DNA of 64,000 nt from Eutypa lata (taxonomy: Eukaryota; Ascomycota; Sordariomycetes; Xylariales; Diatrypaceae). The position numbers and the translations under genes are program-made. A model generated the notes under the pieces. That model was not told the origin of the DNA and ran no database searches. It worked only from the letters and a program-made list of their open reading frames with translations. Position 1 is the stretch's first letter, and each line of letters starts with the position of its first letter. Positions 24,023 through 35,706 of this stretch are shown in pieces. The DNA is taken from the NCBI GenBank assembly GCA_022661535.1, contig JAKULF010000010.1, forward strand, positions 2,108,001-2,172,000. The letters run 5' to 3'.

Positions 24023-24635
24023 TCACCCCTCCTCTCTCCCAACAGCATCCCACGCCTCCCTAATAGCCGGGAAGCTCTCTTCCCAAAGCTTCAGCTCGCT
24101 CTCCAGGTCCGCGAGCTCTTCTCTAGACAGGCCCGTGGTAGCAGTAACCAAAGCGTCCCTTCCCTCCCCCGCTCCCATTCCCGTCGAATCTAAGATCTCC
24201 CTCCCTTCCCTCGCATTATTATCATGGTGTAGGACCGCAAGTTCCCAATCAACCGCCGCCTCCCTGATCCTCACAATGCATCGCGCGCGTGTGAGCACCT
24301 GGTCGACCTCGCCATTGCCCCCTGGTGACGAGGATGAGGCGGTAGTAGTAGTGGTGGTAGGATTCTGCTGCGCCAACTTCCTAGCTAGACCCCTCAGCTT
24401 CTCGCACTCCGAAACGAGCGCTCGCAGGTAGTCGAGCTGGTCCCGCATTATTGGACATCTGGCCGGGCGGGGGGTCCCGGACCCGGGCCTTCGGCGGCAT
24501 GCTGTAGCGGCCCGCGGGAAAATGGCTGTATTGCCGGACGAAGCTGCGCAGGCTGCTTATGTCGGCGCAGTTGTCGCGGTATAACTTCTCGCGGAGCTCG
24601 ATGGCCCTTGCTCTTGGCATCAGGTCTGTGTCCAT
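24023..24635 (-). pseudogene. hypothetical coiled-coil-like protein, apparently frameshifted
   Basis: Two overlapping frames look like one gene. The first starts at ATG 24635 (MDTDLMPRARAIELREKLYRDN) and stays coding-like to about 24465. The second, shifted by one base, carries a charged helical stretch (LDYLRALVSECEKLRGLARK) and ends at 24023 with KLWEESFPAIREAWDAVGREE. The switch falls near a run of six C's (about 24474-24479), and I find no plausible intron there. Either one extra base, a sequencing error, or two unrelated frames would explain it. A joined product would be about 200 aa. I do not recognise the family. It is labelled pseudogene because the frame is broken as read. Confidence 0.4.
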
Positions 24636-24997
24636 GGTGGGTAATTGGTTTGGCTGACTAGATGCTTTGGTACTAATTCAGAAGTGGTCTTATGACATGA
24701 AAATCAAATGATGTGCTGGTTACTACTACTAGAACTGGGAAGAGTGTTACTAGATCATCAGGTGTTTCTTGAACTGGTTCTATGACTGTGCCCAGATATA
24801 TGGATACGCATACAGCACGAAGAGCGGTGTGAGGTCATGAGGTTCATGGACCATCGAAAATATGCAGGCCTGCGAGACGTCCAATTAAAGAAAGAAAGAA
24901 AAGAAAACTGGGATATAAGACACCCAAATATGTGCATCCAACTCAAATAAACTGTGTCTAACTTCAATTGTGTACCAACAAAGTATTGTAAGCCTAT
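24636..24997. other. short intergenic stretch
   Basis: No gene seen. Confidence 0.4.
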
Positions 24998-25848
24998 TTA
25001 GCATATATATGACACTGCAGGCCTAGAATCATATGACACTATAGGCCCAGAGTCGACCACTAGAGGCCCAGGGTCGAACATCATCCCCCTATGATACGGT
25101 TTCCTACACACCGGACAGTCGTAGCGCCACTGCAGACACCAAGCAGCAAGACACTCCCTATGGAAAGTGTGTCGACACGACTTCAGCGACAAGACCGCGT
25201 CTTCCGTATCGGCCGGTCGTCGCGCGTGACCTCCCGCTCCGGAGGATTCCGTCACCGGCAGTGGTGTGGTCGGGATGGCGATGCTGCTGCTCTCCCTCAA
25301 CGCCGCCTGTGGCGGTTGCGCTGGTAACGCGTTTGCCTCCATACTGGCCTGGGGCACGAATGTTGACGGAATCGGTTCCTTTCCACCACCACCGAAGAGG
25401 GGCGTGAGACATATCGGGCTGCGGTATATAAGTATCAAACGAGTACTAGTGCGCGAGTTATGGGGTCAACTTTGCATACCACGGAGGTACTTCAGAGCCG
25501 GTAGGCAGGCTACGGCAGTCGGTGCGAGTAGACGCTTCCTCTACCAACCAGACAGCGAGCTGCATTGGAGTCTTAATCATCATCGACTGGTCCTCGTCTG
25601 TCGATGAGGGTAGAGTTCCGAATGTGAACGGTATCCCGAATTTCCAGAATGCCATGACTCGTAGGATGCGGTACCATCGCAGGATCTGGCGCCTTTTGAC
25701 ATATAGCAGAAACCTGGTGTTCTCACGTTCAGTAACTAACAAATGGTAGTAGACACTTCTGCCGGGAGGTAGTAGCTAACATTACACTGGACGCTACGAT
25801 GCTGAATGCTATCCCAGCGAGGATGGGCACCGAATAGTGTATGGACAT
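24998..25848 (-). CDS. membrane-anchored RING-like protein, degenerate or mis-spliced
   Basis: The distal part (about 25340-24998) encodes half a RING-H2 finger: CRHTFHREC followed by CPVCRKPY, with correct spacing for the third to last zinc ligands. The first Cys pair expected upstream is absent; that stretch reads Ser/Gly/Ala instead. Upstream, ATG 25848 opens a short frame with one hydrophobic segment (VPILAGIAFSIVASSVMLA) like the single TM helix of many fungal RING ligases. The middle is broken into several frames and I could not find a splice pattern joining all parts. It may be an intron-rich ubiquitin ligase or a decaying copy. Outer coordinates are approximate. Confidence 0.35.
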
Positions 25849-26587
25849 GCTGGACACGGTTCTGCTACCTGTACGGATAGAACGTTGTTGTTAGAGGGAA
25901 ATTCTCTAAAGTGATATTCTGACAATTTGTTTTCAAATAAGTATGGTTGGTCTGATGAGGTATATGAATTCAGCAAGAACGCTTAGAATACGAATCGGAA
26001 GGAGGTTGGTTTGCGCCCGTTATGGTCCAGGGCCAACATATTGTCAAATGCTGACAGGAGCTAATAGGGGTTATGGTATTCCATTACGATACATCGACTT
26101 CAATTCAAATGTGGTCCTCGGGTATATGTATTAACATAAAGCATTCCCTGTGGATGGAAACCTTCATTGGGCGCTAGTGTTTAACAGCGCATGCTGTATT
26201 TGGTAGGTTCTGAAAACTAGGTTCATGGAAGCAGTAGCCCGCTGCAGCCATCGGAGTTGAATACGAGATTCATGTGAGAAATACTCCGTCGAAGGGAATG
26301 GATGCATTAGGCAACAAAGTTGACAAATAACTGTTGCGGATTTCGAGTCAAGAGAATATAGTATATGTGAGGAAGCTTGATTATGTATACCGTAGTTCAT
26401 TGCGGCGAGCAGGGTACGATATACGCGATCCCCCTTCATCTATCTATGATACATAGGAAACCTAACCTGACCCTTCCATCTTGTGAATAAAATGAGCTGC
26501 TTGAAATCAGAACGCCTGTAGTATAGAAACGGAGTTGTATGAATTAGGATAGATGGTTCAAATCAGCGGGTCATCGCTGATTACCTC
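25849..26587. other. intergenic, no gene seen
   Basis: Between the RING-like gene and the 3' end of the SET-domain gene. Only short frames. Confidence 0.45.
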
Positions 26588-28242
26588 TCATCTTGTCCTC
26601 TGCTTCTTTGCTGCTCGTTCGAGCCCGTCGATATTCGAATCTATTTCATCTAGCCTGGCCTTCGCGAGGTCAGCCGCTTCTTTGAGTAGAACCTTCTCAC
26701 CCCAGCGAACGGCAACAGCCATCTTCTGCCGACCTGTGACTTTATGCTGGCTGAGCAGGCGGAAATCCTCAACGTAAGTCGTGGGGTACTGGGACGCCCT
26801 TAGCTCGAAGACGCGCTTCATTACCGACAGCATGATCTGGTTCCGCCTCGGCTTATCCGGCACTGTCTCAGGGCTAACTTTCCGGACCGCCTTGAGGAAG
26901 GCGGATATTTGCCCCTCAAGGTCTTCGGGGAGCTTGTCGAGTTTAAGTTCGTCATGAACCTGGCCTGTGGAGTCAGGTTCGTCCATATCCCGGTCCAGGA
27001 CGAAAGTATCTTCGAGTTCTTCTGGATCAAGCTCGCCAATCTAGGAAATGTTAGCACATATATCTAGAGCAGTAAGTGCCGAACATAGCGCTGCGTGTCT
27101 TTCTTACCACTTTACCCCACGTTTCTTCATCAAGGTTGAGCGAATCTTTTAGTACCGGAAGTACTAGATCCCATGAAATCTCTACCACATCATAACGGCT
27201 GTGGTTATTTGACACATACCCGTAGCGCCGGAGAAGCTCCCCGTTACCTAGGGCCCCATAGTAATTGAGTACCTCTTTTCCCGCCGATATAGGCCGTAAT
27301 GATGTGACAATTAGAGCATCCTCGTCATGGTTGACGTGAGCCTATTCGGTGTCAATGAATGGTTATGAATTTGGCCGGTAGTAGTATGACGTTGGAGGGG
27401 AACTTACGTTGAATTCGGCATCAGCATTCAAGATATCGGCCATCGGCACCATACCCATCATGATCTTACCTTCTCTATCTTCGACCCATTCGTCGTCGCC
27501 TTCCGGGTCAGGCTTGTCCTCGTCGTTCTCAAGGTCAAAAGCATATGCCATGATAGTACTTCCCATGCAATGGCACAGCGCCATGAGTTGGTCCTCATCA
27601 AGCCTTTCGGCTCCTTCTGGATAGAAAGCGTTGGCATTTGAATGTATCACCGGAAGGATTTTGGCACGAAACATATTCTCCGCGTCATCTCTGCCAATCT
27701 TAGACGTGATTGCGCTAGCCTGTAGTTCAGCCAGTTCCTTCTCGGACCAGAACATCAGAGTGTCAAACTCCTTAGGAAGTACATTAAGATAAGGCTTCCA
27801 GGGAGATTGATCCCCCTGCAGATACTCGTAGATCATGACCAGAATGAGCGACACCCAAGAATCAGGTGTCACGCTGGTCTCGCCGCCTTCTTCATCGGCT
27901 TCATTGTCGGCATCTTCCAATGCAGTAGTTGAATCCTCAAAGATCTCAGGTATCTTCTTTGAGAGTTCAGAGGACTCGACACTGATGATTGCCTTCCTCG
28001 GAATGGTGAATAGGACGGTGTCTGCCGGGATATCTGCAGTGGCCACTATTGCCCGTTCATTTGATCAGCAAAAATTTTCGATTGGTGGCAAGAAATGTTT
28101 AAGACCCACCAATTCCCCTGCCGGCTCCTCGCTCACGAAGGTCTCGGATGCTAATGTTTTCATGAAATGTTGTGCCTGGCCATGATTTAAACCAATCAAG
28201 AAAAGAGCGCGATTGGTCTTCAAATGTCGGCGGCGGCGACAT
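26588..28242 (-). CDS. RKM4: SET-domain ribosomal lysine methyltransferase (RKM4/SETD6 type)
   Basis: S-adenosylmethionine-dependent protein lysine methyltransferase; the yeast relative Rkm4 modifies a 60S ribosomal protein. Four exons, 28242-28110, 28045-27408, 27341-27108 and 27040-26588, give 485 aa with every phase closing. The first exon gives the family-typical N-terminus (FLDWFKSWPGTTF and GAGRGIVA across the splice). The split SET domain spans about 20-310 with a long acidic insertion, ends in MADILNADAEFN and, after splicing, NHDEDALIVTSLRPISAG and NYYGALGNGELLRRYGYV. The C-terminal helical part (about 340-480) resembles the Rubisco-LSMT substrate-binding domain and ends in a basic tail (AAKKQRTR). 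Assignment to RKM4 rather than another class VII SET enzyme rests on architecture and motif order. Confidence 0.85.
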
Positions 28243-31200
28243 ATCGATTTCCTTGGAATTATCGAATTCTGGGATATGGGATTTGGGGTTTCCGAGATCG
28301 ATCGAGATGTGGCACTAAGGAAGCTGGGAAGCTGGAATTAATAGTTTGCGGGCCGATACAGTATCGCCACAATCCGTCGGCAGCTGGCATATCTCAAGAT
28401 ACTTCCAAATGAAGTTAGGCTGATTAGTGCGGCTACATCATTATTTTTCTTGTGTTTTGTCAACCCATTCTGCCATTCAGTCATAGGGCCTAATAAACCA
28501 ATTCCTATTCACAATAGATCACAAATGTTATTTCGTAATTATTGACTATCCATTAATATGAACCTAAATAACTACATAAAATGATTTTTCTATCGGTCAT
28601 GTGGAAATTGGCTAGATGATTAGGTGATAAGGATTAGACAACTATGTCGTGCCCCATATGACCCCCTATCGCCACTCCGCAACGGTTAGGTATAATACAT
28701 CGTAACAATGATCTCTCAGCTTCCTGCACCAAGTAGAAGCGACATGCCCGTAGCCGCTTTTACACTGTACATTCTAGAAAGGTAGAGCGATCATATCCAC
28801 TGTATGAAATACCTGTCATTCTGTACCTATTCATTACAGCGGCAGGCTCCTAATATGTCATGTCATCTCATGTATTCCAACATTTAACTGTTAGTTCATT
28901 CTATGTGTTGCTGAATTTCTTATGTTAATCTTTCCGGTCCATGTACCAATTCTCGGAAAATGATAACATGATGCGGTGGTGTCGTCAATTCAACATAAGA
29001 AAAGCGTTACCTTGCACATAGGGTAATGATAAGACTTATAAGGTGAGATCCATTCATCCAAGGTATTTGGTATAGCGAGATATGCTATCCCAAACAATAA
29101 CGAAGCCAGCATACACATTGGTAACGTAAATATATATTATCTTAACTAATTGTCATTATTTTCTAAATCTATGATATCTGGTATCGAGCCTGTGTTGTCC
29201 CTGGCAGATCTCGCAGCTGTACTTGCACATCTCGTGGAAAGTATATTATGATATAACTACCAGCCTAACAGCGGATGTAATTGCTGAGAAGTTATACTGT
29301 GTGTGATACCGTCACTTGTCCACTGTTCTTGAATACAGTACAACAGCTTGAATGTATATGGTGAGGCAGTAAACCCCCATCGAGTTAGACTGTGGTTGAT
29401 ATCAAGTACATAGTATTCATTTCTTCTACATGTGGTTACATGACACCAAATTTATTAAAATAAAACAAAACAAATAGTCGGTACTTCTACAGCTCGCTGA
29501 TTCGGGTGAGTCTATCATTCGACTCGAGGAGATGTTCAAGAAGGGCATTTCAATTCTTGTAGTGTAAAGTAAAGTGTTGCTAAGAAGATTCATCTTAGGA
29601 CTCAAGAGATCCTCTAACAGGCTGCTGTTAATTATTAAGGGAAGCCAGCTCGCCACAAGGGAGAAAGCCTTGTAGGATTAGGCTACGAAAAAATGTACAG
29701 GCGCGACGTTAACATTATGAACACCTGAATATATGTGCTGTCCGCCGGGGGAAAGCTATCCTCTACTGTAAATTTCCACAATCCATGTCCGAATTCCCTG
29801 AAGGAGCGGTTGCCACCTCCCCCCTTGGGCTTAGAGTATCCTATGTCCCGATAATATAGAATACACCTAGTCTTAGCATTTAGCATGTATATCTACCTCA
29901 GATCCTAGCTGGCATCCATCTTATTCGCCACCATGATGTAGTATCGAAGGGCTGGTATTCGGGATCTTTACTTCCCACGTGGGCATATTGGTAATTGTGG
30001 GTAGGCGTCCCTATGCCGGTAATAAGCTGCATTGGTAGAGATTAGATCTGGACTACGATAACGCTAGTTGATGCTAAATTCAACGTCAGCTCATCCTTCT
30101 TCCTGTGAGGGTGTGGCAGTCCGGACTCTTCTATTTAAAGCACAACCTGTGATAAAGAGCGACAGTTTGAAGCACATATAAATATTTTATGTTCTTTCCG
30201 TGAAACTATTCAATAGTAATTGTTTCTACTACACGTTGCCCTTCGTTATTCTGAATTCTGCCGTCCAATAGGTACATAACCTCCAGTCACACAAGGGATC
30301 CAAGACCTCTCGAACTATCGGTTTCCTACTTAAATATACGTTGAAATAAACGAATATATTGGGTCTATGAAAAGGGCAGTATTGCTTTGAAGTACTAGAC
30401 TACATTACTTACTAACAACTCGGGTACTCCGTGGAAAATAAACCTCATAAGAACTTTAGATACTTGCTGATATACTCGGTCCAATCTTCCGCCTTGTCCA
30501 TGATGCCTAATCATACATAGTACAGTCACTCATCTCTTATTTGATAGCACATCGATCCTTATCCATCCAATCCATCCAATCCATATAATTGTGCAATGCT
30601 ACCTTGAGCATGAGATATAGGATTCGAATAATTTTCGAAAGCTTGTACGCAGTCCATATGAAGCAATTTCATGGAACAAGAAACCCAGCGCATCGTCTCC
30701 TGGGACGTCGCTCAATCTTGAGAGCGTAACATGTGATTACTTGCTCGGGGGTGGGACATGGTACCTGGCTCGGGCTGTGGTTGGCGGATACTACATGAAG
30801 ATGGAGCTCGCCCCGTAGTCAGTCACACCAGAACGCAGACTCCGTCATCCTAACAAGAATCCCGCGATGAAATGAGCGCTGGAAAGACATCTCGGCCAAT
30901 CAGGAGGTCGCCTTCGCCGGGGGCTCCTACCTCAGCCACGCCTACAATGCAAATGCTGAGGAACTCAGTATGCGCTTTACGAGACGTTTACTTGTTAAAC
31001 AACAGCATTATATGCTGGGAGTTACGAATATAAGATGGCATGGCTCTTCTCAGGCTTAGAATGTGATCTTACCCCCCTTTTCTCTAGACTTCTTGGGACA
31101 TTTCTTACGATAAGCTGGCTGCTCTATTCTTATCAGTTTTCTCCTTTCTTACCCACCTCACTTTCAGCTACTCAGCGAGAGGGGGTTTTCGTTGTGCACC

Positions 31201-32550
31201 AATTACGGCTCTTCTGTCCACTTTAGTGCTTAGCCACATCCATGACGCCAATCAACTGGGTTTCGCTCAAAGAAACACCCGATGATTAGCTGCGGTTAAC
31301 TGTTGCTATGTCTGCTTGGGCGTAGTCCCAGCGCCAGCATCGAGCTTCTACCTTTTCCAGTCCAGACTCGCCCAAATTTACGCTGAATTTCACGTCACAC
31401 TCCACTATTATATTGGGGAGCATCACACGATTTCATTCGGCACTGCGAGATTCTATTCTGATCTGGTGAGTTGCCGAACCGCCATAACACCCCCCAACCC
31501 CCCCTTTCGTCCGCGGATTTCTTACTCAGACAGGGCTGATGGCAAAAATGCTAGACTATGACGTCTGAATGCGTATGGTACCCGAGTACCTATGTCAAAG
31601 TATGTATTGCATCCTTTCGAACAATGGGGTTTCCCATCTCAACTACGAGCTCCCGACGGCTAGCCAGGATGCTCGGATAGTGCACTCTGGAGGGAACTTG
31701 ATCGATCTGGCTACTTCCTCACTATCCTAGGATGAACCTAGATATGACGTTTCCTTGCAACTAGTAGCCTATCGGGATACCCGACGACCTTTGGTGAACC
31801 CAAGGAGTTACCGGTTGGGCTATGAAGCCCCACTACGTCTCGGGATGATTGCTATGTTTGCGAGACGTCATTGGAAGGTACTCCTATTTAGACATCCAGT
31901 AATAGCGCCGATTAACTCCAATACCCGCAGATGCCGCCCTGTAATATGATGAGGCATGCTGGGTGTTCCCAAACCCGAATACAGGAGCGAGGGATTGACT
32001 GCAGAACATCGAAGAGCTGGGATTCGAGAGAGATATGATAAGGTAGTAGGCAAAACTGGCAGAGAGTATCTAGTCGAGTTTACACGACGTCTTATTGAGT
32101 CTTTAGAGCGGCCGTCTTTCTATCAGAAAACCGCTCTAATATGCAGGAACTGCATTTCGCAAAGTATTCCCTATACAGGTATCACGAACCAGGCCCAGGG
32201 CATATGACCTATCAATGTTAGAACTCAGTGACATCTAGCCCGTCGGCATGGACCCGGAAGTCAGCCGACAGACCCAGTCGTGTGAGCTAGTGTGGTTTGC
32301 GGGCGGGTCAATGCGGGCTGGCCTCACGACTGAGATGGAGATCTGAGGAATCATGCTCAACTCAGCTCTTGCCGGCTGCCATTTTCCTTTCGGGATTAGT
32401 CCCGGATGACTTCGATACCACCCTATCTTTGCGTAGATTATGTCCAGTAGTTAAGAATGGGCTCACTGGTGAAGATATATACTCGTAGAAGGAGAGGGAC
32501 CCTTCGTCAAGTTCCAGCAATCAATCCGAAGATGAGTTTATAGCGGCTCG
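28243..32550. other. 4.3-kb gene desert
   Basis: No supportable gene on either strand. A short GC-rich coding-like stretch near 30880-30960 has no start, stop context or motif. No RNA gene recognised. Confidence 0.5.
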
Positions 32551-33487
32551 ATGTCGTCGGTATGCATTCCCCTTGTGAAGCTTTATATATTTTGAAGTGC
32601 TAATCCGTAAAGTCTAAATCTCGCTCACACCATAAAAGCTCCTCGAAGCACTCCTCTAAAAGCGCGTCGGGGAAAGCCAACAGACCCAGCGACGGTGTCC
32701 TCAGTTTCTATTTTGTCGTAAACGAGCTGGTAATGAAGAGTGAATATGTGGAGAGAGATCATTGGGATAACTCTACACCGCCTTCCACCCCTCATGGCTT
32801 TGAGGACGAGACTCCAGGTATCGTCTTCCGATACCGTGATGGTGATGTCCACCCCGCCACGAATATGACTTGGGTCCGGGAGTGGGGTTGGGGCCACGAG
32901 GGGAAGATTCTGGATAGCAGTCGAGGCTGGCTTACCGGCTATTGTACGGGGACTTTCTTCGATTGTGGCCCGTTCTTGCCCACCATCTGCGCACATGGAG
33001 ACCCCACCGTCAACTCAACTTCAGGCACTCATTACTCGGCTCTTCACTTCTCTCACGAAGAGGGTGTATCGAGAGCGACAAACGGGCAATACAAATACGT
33101 TGCAGGAAGGAATGCCAGCTGGGTAGGGTCGCTAGTCCCAATTAACTACGAGAGCCGAATAGAACAAGCCCCTCGTTCTCAAGGACTCGGGGGTCAGATC
33201 GAAATTATACTTGGTCTCATGGCTCTTACTCAAAGAAAGTGGCACGCAAGCGATGCGTTTCGTCACTGGATTCGTCGTAAATGGAATGGCCGAAGGCATC
33301 CTGTCACTAGTTCGTATTCATCATCGTGTTTATCTAATGACAGAATTCTAATAACAGCGCAGCTCCCGACGGCCCTCCGCGAGGGGTACTTGTTCATGTC
33401 GCTCTGGATCCAGCCCAAGATCCAGCCCAATGTGAGAGTAACCTTCAGGCTTTTGAACAATATGGAATTGCAGTTATGGAGAGCTAA
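32551..33487 (+). CDS. unknown fungal protein, tandem paralog A
   Basis: Family not recognised. Best model: a 9-nt first exon (32551-32559, MSS), a 53-nt intron with GTATGC donor and CTAAT branch site, exon 32613-33313, then exon 33358-33487, giving 279 aa. The N-terminus is Ser/Lys/His-rich. Shared blocks with the downstream paralog are the PPST segment after DHW, VFRYRDG, a FDCGPF block, FSHEEGVSR followed by YVAGRNASW, SQGLGGQIEIILGLMALTQ, KWNGRRHP, and after the intron RGVLVHVA. A conserved intron sits at the same place (donor GTATTC here). The conservation of exon 2 in a different frame from the exon 1 read-through supports splicing. No signal peptide or membrane segment. The alternative start is ATG 32733, which would drop the conserved FYFVVNELV block. 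Confidence 0.65.
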
Positions 33488-34484
33488 CAGCTTACAAGAG
33501 TCGGTTAGATGTATGGGGATATTACGTCTAGATTGGATAGGTTTCTTCAGTATTCGTTTATTCGTGTCTTAGCAGGCCACGACGATTACGATTACTTCTA
33601 ACATAATCATTCTTCAACGCTTTTTCTATAGTTCATTTGTGGTTTTCATTTCTTAGTTCACGTGGAATGTTACGTGTTGTTTCTTAAGCTTAGTATTTAA
33701 AGTCAGAAAAAAGCGTAAAATCACGCTGAAGTCCCCTTGCCCCACCCCCTGACCAAAGAGGATACTTATTAAAGTCTACTTTCAATAAAATCCCCTAAAA
33801 TTAAGCGTAAACATGTGTTTCTACAGGATTCCATGATCAGTGGGGTTGTTGATTCGTGAACCCTCTAGAATATCATAGGTCGTGTACGTTTAGTGTCCGT
33901 CGTACGAAGTCACTACCTTCGCATTACGACTAGTATTGACACTATATGAGAGCAGAGCGAATACACAACAGTGGCACATAGGCGGTTATATGGGATGTTT
34001 GGCCCTATTCACTCCCACCAGATCATAACACGTGCTCATTACTATGTTTCCCAAAGGAAACTAAGTTTATGTTCGTACCCGAAGACCGGGAAATGTTTCA
34101 GAGGCTTCACAGACAGCAAATAAAAAGATTATACTTCTACCCCGCACCAGACAATTCATCATTCGTGCTGCTGTGCTACGCATGGCCAAGTTGTCGTGGA
34201 ATGTGCATGAATGAATGAATAAATAGATGAATGATAATGGGCACACTTGAAGACTTCAACCGTCGGAGAGGGAGATTCTTACGGTTAGAACTTTCTCTTG
34301 ACGGACTCCCCGTCACAAATACGCACATAACACATATAAATTGGTCTGTAATGGAGACAATTGAACGAGTGGTGAGGAGCGCTACTTTCGATAACATGAC
34401 CGTGCTACGATGCTAATACGCTTGCCCTAGCAGTTTTGTAATAACCACAATATCCAAGCCCAACACCCGGCGCTAGAGTACCAT
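33488..34484. other. intergenic between the two paralogs
   Basis: About 1 kb, no gene seen. Serves as 3' region of paralog A and promoter of paralog B. Confidence 0.5.
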
Positions 34485-35706
34485 ATGAGTGGACCGGAAG
34501 CACCCACCAGGCCTTTGGAGGACATGAACCGGGACGTCGAGTTCCTATTCGTTGTCCTAGAGGCGGCGGTGTTTGAGGATAAATTAATCAACAGCGTGAT
34601 GCTTGAAGCTGACAGATGGGGCAATTACCTACCACCGAGCACTTGGATGGGATATGGCAGCGAGGAGAAGGTGGGCAAAGTGTTCAGATACAAGAACGGC
34701 ACTGCAAGCCCTGCTGAGGGCTACGTGTGGTACCGGCCTGCGCCGCACTATCCAGGGACGATTGGGAAGTGGAACTTCGCTGCTATAGACGGAGAGGGCA
34801 ACCCGTGCCCTAATTTCGAGGCGTGTCGCACTTACACGACACGCACTGTTTTTGACGGCGGGCCTTTCATGGGGACCTTGATCAAAATGAAAGATGCGTC
34901 TGTCAACCCGGTCGACAGACGGGAAAACGATTTATATTACCCCGACGAAGAATGCTGTTCTGAAGACTGCGAGAAAGAGGTCGATGAAGATAATTCAGAA
35001 GGCGAAAGCGACTCCAGCGATCTCGAGATGGGGAGCGATGACTTTTTTGGGGCCTCTAACGTCGGAGATACATGCCCAGAGGTCCGGTGGCCTATGCATG
35101 GCTGGGCGGATTGGCGCAGAGAGAGGGACAGCGAGACTTGGCTAGCCATGAAATTCGAACATGACAACGGCGTGAGCCGCATCTCCCTGGGAGACGAAGG
35201 TCGGAGATACGTCGCGGGATGGACGCCGAGTTGGATTCCTAACATTGTTGCCCACAACTACACGAACCCTGACGTTCACCTTCGGCTCATTTCACGCGGG
35301 CTTGGGGGGGACATGGCGACTGTGATTGGACTGCTGGCTCTGACACAAGAAATCGGCCACTGTGACGAAGCTTTCTACCTACCTCGGCATTCCGGCACAA
35401 AGCATGATGATTCCGAACAAGGCGAATACCACCAAGCCGAAATAGTGTGGAAAAACAATAAATGGAGTGGCGCGCGACACCCGAATGCTTGTGGGTACTC
35501 CTGATATCTATATTTACTAAGAACGAAAAGGGGCTCGCCTAACACTCACATTTCGTTTTCGCAAAATAGCACCCCGTGGCGACGATCCACGTCGCGGCGT
35601 GATCGTACACATCGCCTGGTTGCCAGTTCAAGATGCATGTCAGGCTTGGACCAGCCTTAGAAACTTTGAAATGAAGGGTGTTACTATTAGAGAGCAGTGG
35701 ACTTGA
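34485..35706 (+). CDS. unknown fungal protein, tandem paralog B with acidic insertion
   Basis: Family not recognised; clearly homologous to paralog A 1 kb upstream. Exons 34485-35490 and 35570-35706 give 380 aa. The donor is GTGGGT, the acceptor AAATAG and the phase closes. Conserved blocks: FLFVVLEAAVF near residue 20, ADRWGNYLPPST (about 42-53), KVFRYKNG (65-72), TVFDGGPF (121-128), FEHDNGVSR (214-222), YVAGWTPSW (232-240), RGLGGDMATVIGLLALTQ (271-288), KWSGARHP (326-333) and, from exon 2, RGVIVHIAW. Between FDGGPF and the FEHDNGVSR block lies an insertion of roughly 50 residues (about 148-200) rich in Asp, Glu and Ser with a CCSEDCEKE cluster, absent from paralog A. No signal peptide, so probably intracellular. 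Confidence 0.72.

Noticed and set aside
30880..30965. Short GC-rich coding-like stretch in the gene desert
   Set aside because: No start, no neighbouring exon and no recognisable family; too short to call.
33314..33572. C-terminal read-through of paralog A
   Set aside because: The conserved RGVLVH block lies in another frame after a good acceptor, so the read-through is intron plus out-of-frame sequence.
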